DNA of 64,000 nucleotides, taken from assembly GCF_030848805.1 (NCBI RefSeq), contig NC_092366.1:1488001-1552000 (forward strand), written 5' to 3'. The position numbers were made by a program, and so were the translations under genes. The notes beneath the pieces are model-generated. The model had not been told where the DNA came from. It did not search any database and saw nothing but the letters and a program-made list of their open reading frames with translations. Positions 37,235 to 48,369 of this stretch are shown one piece after another. Origin of the DNA: Temnothorax longispinosus (lineage: Eukaryota; Arthropoda; Insecta; Hymenoptera; Formicidae). The number at the start of each line of letters is the position of its first letter. The stretch's first letter is position 1.

Positions 37235-40200
37235 CTATTTGATTCCCTTTTGATATTCAAGGATAGACACGTGTGGATATTTTTCCTTCGCCTGAGCAAC
37301 GAATGATGTCTGACTATCACGTGTGTCGTCGAACGCGTTCCCGGCGCGCATAACATAGATTGTTTGCAGTTTAGGAAACTGTTCGAGAATTGCGAAATTA
37401 GACGTATAACCCAAGTATATTTGTCTTAAGTTTTTACACATTGTCAGTTCTTCATAGACATCGTAATTGAAAATTATATCGGAATTTCTCAAATTGACTT
37501 CTTCTAAGCATTGACAGGAGAAAAACAATCTACGCAAACTATGCTTATCGATTGTGGAGCGATCTTCGGGGTACATGTCATTCCTGTAACAAAAGTCATA
37601 TTATTATGCGGTTTTTCAATCGCAATAAGAAAAACAACATAACAGTTTCATGATGTTTGCAAGAAATGTAAATACACATTTTGATAAAGAATAATATGTG
37701 TTTTAAAAGAAAATGTAGCACACACGTACTTGTCCATCATTGTCAGTTTTCGTAAATTCTTGCATTCAGCGAGGGCATGAATACCTCGCGATGTAATAAT
37801 ACTGCAGCCCGATAAATTTATTATTTCCAAGTCTGGACACGAATTTTTTAACTGTATTGTAATTGCGTCTAAATCTAGTAATCCGACTTCATCAATATAG
37901 CCAGGCATGTGCAGATTTAAGTTACGCATCCGGCGAGTTTTTTGCAGTATTTTGCAAAGAGATTCAGTTCTTATAAGGGAGCCTTCAAGGTCTAATTTCT
38001 CTAGAAATTCTAGATTTTCGAAACTCGAAACTTCTTGGTCCATTCCCTCCAGAATAACACAATAACTGAGATCCAATACTAAAAAAAAAAATGTACATAT
38101 ATTAGTCATATACAGTTTATCTGTAATCTTAACAATCATATTTATTACCTTTCAAATTTTTGCATATTTCTAAAATTTTTAATAGAGATAATTCGTCAAC
38201 AAATTCGCAGTCACTTAATCGTAAGTGCGTTAAACAATCGCCGCAACTTTGAAGAAAGTTTACGAAATCCGTAGCAGAAATGCAGCTTCTTGTAAGATCC
38301 AACTGTTGTAAATATTTACATTTGGATGCAAAATAAAACAGAATTTTATCATAACAGAAGGATGAATCCTTAGAGTATTCTTTTTTTAAATTTCGTAAGT
38401 TCAAACATTTAAAGAGAAAATTTTTCGATTTTTTGCATATCTCTAAAATGTTTAATAGAGATAATTCGTCAACAAATCTGCAGCTACTTAATCGTAAGTG
38501 CGTTAAACAATCGCTGCAACTTTGAAGAAAGTTTACGAAATTTGGAACAGAAATGCAGCTTTCTGTAAAATCCAACTGTTGTAAATATTTACATTTGGAT
38601 GCAAAATAAAACAGAATTTTATCATAACAAAAGAATGAATCCTTATAGTATACTTTTTTTAAATTTCGTAAGTTCAAACATTTGAAGAAAAAAGAATCCT
38701 GTGTTAAATTATTGAGGCGTTTATTTACTTTGCTCATACGGCAAAACGACCTTATATCCAAGTATTTTAATATCATTAGTATTATTTCATCCTGCAAAAA
38801 CAAAATATAAAATTTTAATACATGAGATTATATTATAATAAACTATTACGAAAAATGAACTTCGAATATTTTACAGAAAGCGTAGAAAAACTGTCACGTT
38901 GCTCCTTGGATTCTCCCGAAGAGAGTTTGATATCTTCTATAAATTTTACATAATTCCAATGATTTCTTAATAAAGGGTGATTCACATATCCCTGCTTAGA
39001 AGATGGCACATCTTCCTTCCAAAATACTTGATTGTGCGCGAGTTTGCTCTTGTGAAAATTCGTTGCTATGTCGCTGCAAATAACATTGGAACACAAATTT
39101 ATTTTTATTATTAACACTACGCTGACAACGTGTTTTTAAAAGCGTTTCTATGTAATAAAAAATCTATAAAAATTCATTGTGTCATCTTTAAAATTTCAAA
39201 AAGTGATTTCTACAGAGGCCGGAACTATTGCAATTTCTTTTTACTGTAAAATGCGAGTTTTGATAAATAATAGCATATTTTGGAATGTGTGACTAAAAAA
39301 AATTATTCAAGGGTTTTATAGTTCAACAATGGTACTTGAAAGAAAAATACACGAAGAGAACCTAAAAGAAGTTGAATTATTAAAGGACTTAAAAATTGGT
39401 ACTTAATTTCGGTATACAAAAAAAATGAGATTCGGAAAACAAAAGCAATGCTATTTTTTTTTAAGGTTACTTCTTATTTATTATTTATAAGTAGGATCAA
39501 TATTGAAAAAAAAAAAAAAAAAAAAAAACACGTAAAATGCAAAATTACTTTTCCGTGGACAAAATTAACGAGATAGAGCCAGTGATGCTAGACGGCAGAC
39601 GAAATAGCATGCTACAGCATGTAAAGGGCATGGCTTTGCAAGGCACAGAAGGGATCCTTCATTAAAGGATTCCTAAGGCATAGTAGAGTCACGACATCTT
39701 GAGTTTCGGCAAAATAAGAGAGAAAGAGAAAGCGATATACATTCTTATCGCTTTCTCTTTCTCTCTTATATCTCTTTCTCTTTCTGTTTCACGTACTTTT
39801 GCCGAAAATGCGAACCAATCAAAAGTTGCTGCTACGTACGTGTCGCGACTCTTATTAGAAGGACTCTAAGGGCCTAAAGCAGAATGGCTGTCTTAATGAC
39901 CTTAAGGCATATATAAAACACTGCCAAGACAGCCATTCTGCTTAGGCCCTATTAAGGCACGGACAAGCTCCTCCATCCGTGTAGCCGACACGCCGAGCGT
40001 AACATGCGCTGTTCCGTCTGCCGTTTAACATCCGAGGTGGACCCCCTGGGTCTTTGAATGCACACGCTACACTTCGATCGCGCAACGAACTGTCGAACAG
40101 TTTGCTTGGCAGTTACATGCCCACTATAACCAAGTTTTTTTGTGGAGGAGAGCCAACGTAAGCGCTGAAGCTATTCCCGTGGGAATCATAAATGAAAAAT

Positions 40201-41376
40201 CGACTGTGCCTTAAAAGTCCCACAGTGTCCGCGCAGTGTTAAGAAAATAATATAAGATTACTTAATGTCGACAATTATAATACGTACCTTTTATAAATAA
40301 CGCAATATTTAGGAAATTCCTTTAGAAGATCAAGTATATCCAAGTATGCATTTTCATAATCACGTGTTGTATTATAAGGGTCAAACAATTTACAGAAACC
40401 CCAAAGGTAGTAGGCCATAGAAAATGGTTCTTCTTCAATTCTTGAGAATTCTTCAGAACAACGAATAGGACAAAATCTCTCTGAACAAGAATGTCGTTGT
40501 GCCCGAATGCGGTGTAAGAGATTAGTTATACTCTTATCTTCAGGATTTTTAGGAAAAATCAATTTTGATGTACCGATCAGCATCACAGCATCTAGCTGTG
40601 TGCAAGAGTTGGATATAAACTGTAGTCTGAGCATTTTGGTTTTAAAGTTACAAGACCGTAAAGCTGGAGAAAATATCCGTGATTCCGACGTGAAAAGTTT
40701 GAAAGAATTTGGTTGACAAAGTTTGTAGAATTGAGGCGGTCCATCCCATAATAAAATCCACCGACCCTCATCTTCAGAATCTTGAGCCCAAACTTCAGTT
40801 ACGTTCCCAAAATTATATACTTCATATATAGAGATTCTGATTGGATATACAGCTTCATGAAACTCGAGATCTTCAAAATAAAAATTACAACCTTTTTTGA
40901 ACACAAACATTTTCCTTAACAATATTTTATTTTTCAATTCAAATGTCACATACCAATATGATGAAAATAATAATCGTTGTCACAGAATGGTACAAAAGTA
41001 TATGGCACTTGTTTCTGCCATGGAGATATTGAAATATCAACATCATACTTCTTCTGTATTAAAGAGTAAAAAAAGTACTGAATATTACCAAATGTTGTAG
41101 CATAAATTAGATTTTGCGATTATATATTTTCTACAGAACAGAAAATACACATACCAAAAGAAGATCTTCATGGCTTGGAAAATTGCTAGGTTTTCCAATT
41201 ATATTATTACGAATATTACTTAGGCTAGCAGTATTCTTACAGTCCTTTGTGGATATATTGCTATCCTTCACAAATTGATAGATGAAATCAACATAATCCT
41301 CTCCTACCGCTACTCTGTCAGTATAAGGATATCTGACATCATTCTCGCAATGTGAGGAATGATAATTGGATGTCAT
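37235..41376 (-). CDS. FBXL4-like F-box/LRR protein, divergent
   Basis: Seven exons join in frame: 41376-41155, 41053-40954, 40870-40288, 39073-38875, 38791-38149, 38078-37730 and 37583-37235, for 814 residues (human FBXL4 621). FBXL4 is a mitochondria-associated F-box protein of an SCF ubiquitin ligase that restrains mitophagy. The N-terminal discoidin-like part is recognisable: GEDYVDFIYQFVKD, FHEAVYPIRISIYEVYNF, RWILLWDGPP, SPALRSCNFKTKMLRLQF and TQLDAVMLIGT. The F-box begins near residue 369 (DEIILMILKYLDIRSFCRM). Leucine-rich repeats follow to the end, including a duplicated 90-residue block. It is unusually Phe/Cys/Lys-rich and lacks the WWD segment usual in the N-terminal domain. That suggests a fast-evolving paralog rather than the canonical gene. 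The start of exon 3 (40870) is chosen from phase and family fit. Confidence 0.82.
38150..38689 (-). repeat. Tandem duplication of a 270-bp LRR unit in the FBXL4-like gene
   Basis: Unit 1 is 38689-38420 and unit 2 is 38419-38150, each 90 codons. Both start F-KCLNLRNLKK, share YDKILFYFASKCKYLQQLD and end LEICK. Long stretches are identical at the DNA level, so the duplication is fairly recent. It keeps frame and adds LRRs. Confidence 0.9.
39586..40035. mobile_element. Composite inverted-repeat element in an FBXL4-like intron
   Basis: The outer arms are similar inverse copies: GACGGCAGACGAAATAGCAT near 39590, against CTGTTCCGTCTGCCGTTTAA near 40010-40029. Inner arms carry AGAGAGAAAGAGAAAGCGAT and its pyrimidine-rich counterpart around 39717-39785. 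A separate perfect-looking hairpin lies at 39869-39951. No coding capacity. Probably a foldback-type non-autonomous element, possibly with a second element nested inside it. Confidence 0.6.
39869..39951. repeat. Hairpin of about 25-bp arms
   Basis: The left arm GGGCCTAAAGCAGAATGGCT pairs with AGCCATTCTGCTTAGGCCC on the right with one unpaired base; TGTCTT / AAGACA extend it inward. The loop is about 30 nt. Confidence 0.85.
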
Positions 41377-41412
41377 ATTCTTTCTCTTAAAAAAGATGGA
41401 AAATATAATTAT

Positions 41413-42373
41413 AATAGTCTAAGAGCTGACGGACACTTTTAGCCAAGTAATTTTGTAAAATACGATTTTCCGTTTTAACTAGCGTGGACGACTCTCCTTC
41501 GATAATCCGAACACCTGGCTGGCCGTTCCTGGGGGGGGGGGGGATAAAAGTACGCAGGTGAGAAAAAAAACAGATTTCCCAGTCATAGTATAAGTCTCAA
41601 TTTTAATCGGATATTGATAATTAGTCACTCATGAACATGCAAATAAATTGCCAGCTTGATTGCTCGGGGGAATTAGTCGCCAGGCTTAATCATAAATAAT
41701 TAAAAATAATTATTTTCAAGTCATACTATAAAAGCTGGGTTTTTTTTAGTAACAAGTGTAGTGCTAACACATGCCACCAAAAAAAAGCCAAATTAAAATT
41801 TTGGTGGCATCATCTCTAAAAAAATTATTGAAAATGCACAAAGCCGGCGCGCGGCGTAGTGTGTGAAAATAAAAAAAATGGCTTTGCTGACGCAGCGTTG
41901 CGTTGCGTTACTCGGCCATCGTCAGATCCCTCCGGCGGCTTTGTGCATTTTCAATAATTTTTTTAGAAATGTTGCCACCAAAATTTTCATTTGGCTTTTT
42001 TTGGGTGGTATGTGTTAGCACTATACTTGTTAGTAAAAAAAACCCAGCTTTTATAGTATGACTTGAAAATAATTATTTTTAATTATTTATAATTAAGCCT
42101 GGCGACTAATTCCCCCGAGCAATCGAACTGGCAATTTATTTGCATGTTCCTAAGTGATCAATTATCAATATCCGATAAAAATTAAGACTTATATACTATT
42201 ACTTAAAAATCCGTTTTTTTTTCTCACCTGCCTACTTTTAATTCTTTTAAACCCCCCCCAGGTACGGCCAGCCAGGTTTCGGATTATCGAAGGAGAGTCG
42301 TCCACGCAGGTTAAAACGGAAAATCGTATTTTACAAAATAACGGCCAAAAGTGTCGTCAGCTCTCCGACTATT
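41413..42373. mobile_element. Foldback transposon with ~440-bp inverted arms
   Basis: The left edge (AATAGTCTAAGAGCTGACG) is matched inversely by the right edge (CGTCAGCTCTCCGACTATT). Similarity continues along both arms: CGTATTTTACAAAATA, the CCAGCCAGGT/ACCTGGCTGG region, GGGGGAATTAGTCGCCAGGC, AAAAGCTGGGTTTTTT and AATTATTGAAAATGCACAAA. The arms meet around a GC-rich core near 41850-41940. No open frame for a transposase was found. The arms have diverged by point changes and homopolymer length. The element lies just upstream of the FBXL4-like start codon. Confidence 0.85.
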
Positions 42374-42561
42374 TAAAGTAATATTAGTATAATAAAATGT
42401 AATAATGTAATAAATCTTTGTGCTTTGTTAGCATATATGTCAAAATGCTATATTATAATATCATATATTTATTATAATTATACTGCCAAGTATATCTATA
42501 CTTACTTGTAAGAGAGTTTATTTCCTTGCTTCCACGTGTTGAAGCAGCGAAGGGAGCACGT

Positions 42562-42871
42562 GCGTCCCGTCCAGAGAGAAGGATGAGAGTGGTCATGCTC
42601 GCTCTCATCCGTTTAAACGGTCCGAGGTGGGGACCGTCCATGAGCGCCTCTATATGCGCATGTGCGCACGGTGCGCACGGTATGCGCACATGCGCATATA
42701 GAGGCGCTCATGGACGGAAACCGGCCACCCCGGACCGTTTAAAACGGATGAGAGCGGGCATGACCACTCTCATCCTTCTCTCTGGACGGAACGCGTGACG
42801 TGACGTCACATAGAGGCGCTCATGGACGGAAAAAACCCCGGACCGTTTAAAACGGATGAGAGCGGGCATGA
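42562..42871. repeat. GC-rich ~230-bp palindrome plus a third partial copy
   Basis: Arms from about 42562 and to 42794 pair around a centre near 42676 (CGCACGGTGCGCACGG). Shared blocks are CCGTCCAGAGAGAAGGATGA, CTCATCCGTTTAAACGGTCC, CGTCCATGAGCGCCTCTATA and GCGCATGTGCGCA. A third, direct copy of the right-arm block (CATAGAGGCGCTCATGGACG to ATGAGAGCGGGCATGACC) occupies 42805-42872. Composition contrasts sharply with the AT-rich surroundings. It abuts the retroelement remnant. Confidence 0.85.
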
Positions 42872-42966
42872 CCCGGCGCCGCGGCGCCGGCGCGCGGCGT
42901 GGCACAATGAAAGGCGCGCGTGAGTACGATTCTCGCGGGAAGGCACTATATGTATAGGCGGCTGGG

Positions 42967-44592
42967 TCAGGCGTGGACCGCGTGGTGCGATCGCGACGGA
43001 TGATCGGTTTGCCGCGGGCGGCGCGAGGTAAAGCGCGGTACGTACGGGGCGAAGCCGGGTTGGCAGCCCTCAACATCAGCCACGATATAGCGATCATTTA
43101 TTAGTTTTCGTATAACGCGATATAGTCCTCTATACGCTGGAGATAATTTACCGCCTGTAGTCTCAAAGTTTTTAACCATTATAAGGTCGCCTTCAGAATA
43201 TTCTCGCGCTACCTTTCGCTTTTTATTTACGTACTTCTCGTTATATTCGCTCGTCTTTACAATTTTCTCGGCCGCGCTAGCTCACATTTTCACTAAAGTT
43301 CTTACATTTTCATTCTGCATTTCCACGTATTCTTTTAACGCATCATACACATGTCCACGCTGAGATATACCGAACAGTAATCGACGAGGAGTCTCGCCTG
43401 TCGCTCGATTCACAGTATTATTCATAGCAAATTCTACTTCTCTTAACGATTTATGCCAATCTTTCCCGTCATACAACTTCCCTAAAGCCGGCGCTAAAAT
43501 CTGATTATATCTCTCGACCTGTCTGTTTGCCTGAGGTGACGCAGTCGCAATCTTTAATCTTTACTTTACATTATAGTCTCTTTCATAAACTCTTCGAATT
43601 CTTTTGACGTAAAGCTAGTTCTGCAATCCGATATCAAAATCTTTGGCTTGCTATAAGCGTTAAAATAATCCTTAAGACATCCAATTGTCTCGCGCAATGT
43701 CGTTGACTTAACCGCGTACAGTTTTACAAATTTCGTGAATGCATCGACGACTAAAAATACATGTTTTTTGACACATTCGCTCGATCTACCGGACCGAAAT
43801 GATCAACATGTATCGTCGCAAAAGGCACATTCTCTTTAGGAATGTAATGCATAAATCCCTCGGTTTTTTCCGACGTTTTCGAAAAAGCGATACACTTCGT
43901 ACAGTTTTTAATATGATCGTGAACTTTATTCTTCATACTTGGAAACCAATAGGATTCTTATAACAATACTAGCGTTTTCTCTGCTCCGAAATGCCCGAAA
44001 TCATTATAATATTTAATGAGTAAATCTTGCTCCATTGCTCGCGGAACAAAAAATAAAACTTGATCGCCTTTCTTGCGATACACAAGACCATTCCTCATTT
44101 CGTACAAACTATCTTGCTCCTTCTCTAAACGTGTCCTCATCTCTGTAATAACTGGATCTTGCATTTGACATACTGATAATTCGAACTCGAAAGTGTTAGG
44201 CTCAACTACTAAAATACCATTCGTCCTGCTCAATGCGTCCACATGTTGCATTTTTTTTTCCGGCCTGTGTTCCGTGGAATAATCATAATTCTGCAACTCA
44301 AGTGCCCAGCGCGCGATTCTCGGATTTATATCCTTTTTATTTAACGTCAAAACCAACGCGTTGCAATCAGTAATTATTTTAAACGGAATACCTTGTAAGT
44401 ATATGCGGAATCTTAAAGCGTATATTATCGCTAATGTCTCGAGCTCGTAACTATGATAACGTGCTTCGACTTCCGTAGTTCTCTTAGAAAAATAAAAAAT
44501 CAGATGATATTTCTTATCTGACTTACGTTAAAGCAACACCGCGTTAAATCCCCGTGAACTCGCGTCTCAGTGCAGTTCTGTTTCGTTACCCG
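42967..44592 (-). mobile_element. Ty3/gypsy retroelement remnant (RNase H and integrase)
   Basis: Minus-strand fragments in order. RNase H begins about 44590 (DASSRGFNAVLL; ITDCNALVLTLNKKDINP; HVDALSR). The integrase zinc-binding region follows (HFGAEKTL; HIKNCTKC). The integrase core has the first Asp in HVDHFGP (~43800), the second in ILISDCRTSF (~43630) and the Glu in QANRQVERYN (~43520). The post-core region has WHKSLREVEFAMNNTVNR and LSPAYRGLYRVIRKLINDRY (~43140). The frame is broken several times, for example near 43945 and 43560. Reverse transcriptase, protease, gag and both LTRs are missing. Dead element. Confidence 0.85.
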
Positions 44593-45165
44593 GATTGTAT
44601 ATTGACAAAATGATTATTTTAATCCTTCCCAGATTTGTGCACAATCCATCCTTTGAGATACTCATAGCTATATTTGTTAAATCCGATTGTTTGTTGAAAT
44701 CTCAAATTTCACAGACTCCATTAAGCACTATTTACGAACGTGTCCTTGCATGTTACAATTGTGATTTCTTACCTGAAAGTTTAAAATTAGATTTATGCAT
44801 GAAATAGAAAATTCTGATAAAGCAAAAAAGAGCATATAAATTTATCTCTGGTTTGACAGTGTATCGCCAAAAAGCTAAGAACTTAATATCAGAGTTAAGA
44901 CCAAATGAGCCAAACTTAGAGGATATACTTTCTAAAATATAGGCATTTTCTACTTCTTCTATATTATTACAAAAATACATATAAAGTACTTGATTACACA
45001 TTCGTGATCATAATTCACGATTAATTAACAATTTATTCCGTATTACGACTATTCGTCGCAAGACAAATTTGATTCAACAATGCATCTTTATTTTACATTT
45101 ACAACATTTTATGACTATCTTTTATAATATTATATATTTTTATTAATAATTTGTAATTATATGTA
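44593..45165. other. AT-rich spacer, no gene seen
   Basis: Nothing recognisable beyond AT-rich sequence. The + open frame at 44595-44807 shows no family resemblance. Confidence 0.4.
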
Positions 45166-45828
45166 TACGTGGTCTGTCTAAAAAGTTATGAGACATAATT
45201 TTTTTTCTTAACAACTGTAAAAATGAGACTGCAGTAAACCGAGAGCTACATTTATACTCTACCTTCAGTTAAAATTTTAATTTGATAATATTAACACATG
45301 TGATTCTACAATTATTTGTATAACTGTATGTTTGGGTGACGCGTCACGAAAATGTAACGTAAGAAAATCGAGCAGCGTGTCAAACTGCTATCCCGGGCAC
45401 AAGGCATTTTTAGATGGCAATAAAATTGTGAGGATGAATTCCGTTCTGGACCACTAACGACATAAACAATTTTGAATTTGGCGATTCAAATATTTTATTT
45501 AATTGATCACCAATTATTTTCACTTTTCACTATCAACTTAAATATTTTTGTCGCGTTATCCTGAAATTTGACACAGAATTTGCTGTGTCAAACTTCGCAT
45601 AATGCTGCTCGCTGTTGCATTTTCTTGTGTACCATTTTCGTGACGCGTCACCCAAACATACAGTTACACAAATGATTGTAGAATCACATGTGTTAATGTT
45701 ATCAAATTGAAATTTTAACTGAAGGTAGAGTATGAATGTAACTTTCGGTCTACTGCAGTCTCGTTTTTACAGTGTTACCAGTTGTTGAAAAAAAATTTAG
45801 TCTCATTACTTTTTAGACAAACCACGTA
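45166..45828. mobile_element. Mariner-type MITE, ~660 bp, long terminal inverted repeats
   Basis: The ends are TACGTGGTCTGTCTAAAAAG and CTTTTTAGACAAACCACGTA, next to TA. The arms are about 200 bp each and carry matching blocks: GAGACTGCAGTAAACCGA, CATGTGATTCTACAATTATT, CATGTGATTCTACAAT and TGGGTGACGCGTCACGAAAA. No transposase frame. TA flanks and the CTAAAAAGT end fit a Tc1/mariner-type non-autonomous element. Confidence 0.8.
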
Positions 45829-46390
45829 TATGTGTGTACCTTATAACTATATTTCTGTATTATATATATAATTACATTAGGTAATTTTTATATAACTGAT
45901 AACTAATCGCGACAATATGTTCTTTTTCGAAGACATTACTGTATTTTTAAATCAACATGTTACTTGTAAATGAATAATTTATATCAAATTATTCTAATTA
46001 TTTGCGACTAAGGAGAGAAAACTCAATTAACTATTGTACGATAACTTTTATACTTTTATTCTCCCATTAAAAATTATACAAGATGATTATTACGTAATAA
46101 GTGCATATTGTAAAACATTTATTTGTGAAATAGAATAACTTGCAATAAGATAAGAACCTAATTCTAACTATCGATCATCAATTCTTCTTGCCCTCAATTT
46201 TTGTAAAAAGACGCTCAAATTCCGGATATGACAAATGGCAGTTGCGATCTACTTTCAATAATTTTTCGAGATTATGCAACTATACTAATAATTGCAATTA
46301 TACAATTTATGTTACTAGTAATTTTTTACGTTCAAATATTAATTATAGTGGCCAACCGTGGCCACTATAATTAATATTTGCTGCATAATT
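45829..46390. other. AT-rich spacer
   Basis: No gene seen. A short perfect inverted repeat (ATAGTGGCCA / TGGCCACTAT) lies at about 46345-46372, at the left edge of the dispersed repeat. Confidence 0.4.
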
Positions 46391-46765
46391 TCTGCTGCTA
46401 CCAAATAGGCGCTCGACTCATTGTGTAACAACAATAGTTATTTATCTCTTATTAAGTAAATTTTACAAGATAATTTATTGCCGGATAAATAAAAGCAAAA
46501 TCTACGACAACTCATCACGGACTCTATTCGTCGTATGATGGACACTCTCGGCCAGTTTGTCTGTACAACGGTAATATATAGTGGCGGCTCCGCCGTCGTG
46601 TGAAAGGGTTAATTTAGTACGTTATGAGCTTTATGGGCTTTATAGAATCGTAAGAAACTATTATAATCTATATAATAACCACATTGAATGAACGATAACG
46701 ATAAGTTCAATAACTTTATCAAGTCAAGATCTGTATCAAATGGTACACCGACTAGTAATACGTAA
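46391..46765. repeat. Dispersed repeat, copy 1
   Basis: Direct copy of the 53762-54130 sequence. Shared blocks are GCGCTCGACTCATTGTGTAA, TTATTTATCTCTTAT, CGGCTCCGCCGTCG, TTATGAGCTTTATGG, CGATAACGATAAGTTC and ATGGTACACCGACTA. It contains GTGTGAAAGGGTTAA, a possible piggyBac-type end (AGGGTTAA). No coding capacity. Confidence 0.8.
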
Positions 46766-48369
46766 TTATTGTTATAACTAAACGCTAAATATATAATCTA
46801 TTTATTACATATTAAATATTTTCCGATAAGCCAATTTTATCGTCCATTTTTTGCTTTGTTTCATAATCTCGATATAACTCACTTAATTTAAATATCTTAA
46901 TTGTTACACTAAGTAATTGTTAATTCGAGCGAATTAAATAATCATATAAGTTATTAAAGTTTTGGCGCACGATTACTTTTTTTATGGAAACAATATGGAC
47001 AGATATTGTTTCATGACGATTACTGATAATTATCTTTTTAATAATGTCTTAATCTGAATTTACATCTGACGTAGCGATTCATACAAGAATCTCATCGACA
47101 CAAATGTAATTTGCTTACAATTTTGATATAAATTAAATTATGTATAATAAATCTAATGTCTCTTTAAAAAATAAAATTTACTTTATTTAGTTGGAAAAGT
47201 ATGTTTTGTAAATTAATTTATATTTGTTATCTTATGCCCAACTTTTACATTATATTGCATTTATGCCTTTTGGGGTAACGAGTAATTTCACTACTTCGAA
47301 GTTGTATTCGTAGAAAGGTTATTTTTTCAAATGTAAATCTAATTGTGAGTCATAAAATCAATAAATAACCCTTCACAACCCTTCACAAACATGTCATGCA
47401 CTAGTCATGACATTGTGCCAAACAGATTATAAATCTGATAGATGTTTCGTATGTCGTATGGGTAATCGGTAGAGATTATTCCATGTAACGATAACACTAT
47501 TTTAAAATAAAACAGGCGAAATTAGCTTCACACATCATCATCATAGATGAGAGAGAGAGAGAGGGAGAAGAGAACGTCAAGGATTATAAAACCAATAAAG
47601 TACAAAAATTAAAAAAACCACAACTATGTTTAAAAAATTAAATTAGACTTGAGTCTACCGTTTGTCTTTAAATGGTTTTGACGTGCTTTCTAAGTGTTTC
47701 AATTTTTATAATAATACGCCGGTATTTGTTTATAAATTTGATTGTTGAAACTTTTAATAAAATTATAATTTTTTAACATCTGACGGTCGATTTGAAGTCT
47801 ATCCATATTTCTAAATAAGTATTTCGAAGAAATCTTTTAAAATTTATTCAGTACTTTAAAACTTCTTTACTTATATGTATATTCCTTATATTTATCTATA
47901 CACATATATTAGTTTCTTAAAGACAAGGAAACACATGTAAGAAAATATAATTTTATAGAAGAGCATTTTCAAAATTAAATTAATTTTAATTTTTATTGTA
48001 TGTCTACCTGTTTTCGCTATTTTCAATTGTCATGTGTAAGCGTTGTGTGTGTTTTACCGTAAGTTTAAAATCAGTAATGGGATAAACAAAGATAGGACTG
48101 TACAATCTGGTAGTTAGGCAAATTTTAATTACTGTGATATACTTTATTCTAAATACATTGCGAGTACATTAAATCGTTCGGTAGACGACTGCCGCTCTGA
48201 CCCGTACTTTCGACAGGCCCGGCACGCACACACACGCGGTCGAGGCATGTCACCTGTATATCGATCACATGATGATTTGTGAGCAGTTATTTACTTATTT
48301 CAAACGCTTGTTGAGATCGGTTCTGTACCACATTTAGTAATAGACACCCTGCAACACAAGACGGATATA
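46766..48369. other. AT-rich spacer upstream of the BED-finger gene
   Basis: No gene recognised. The BED-gene promoter presumably lies in the last few hundred bases, where GC content rises (about 48180-48260, with CACACACACG). A short AG microsatellite sits near 47548-47565. Confidence 0.4.
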
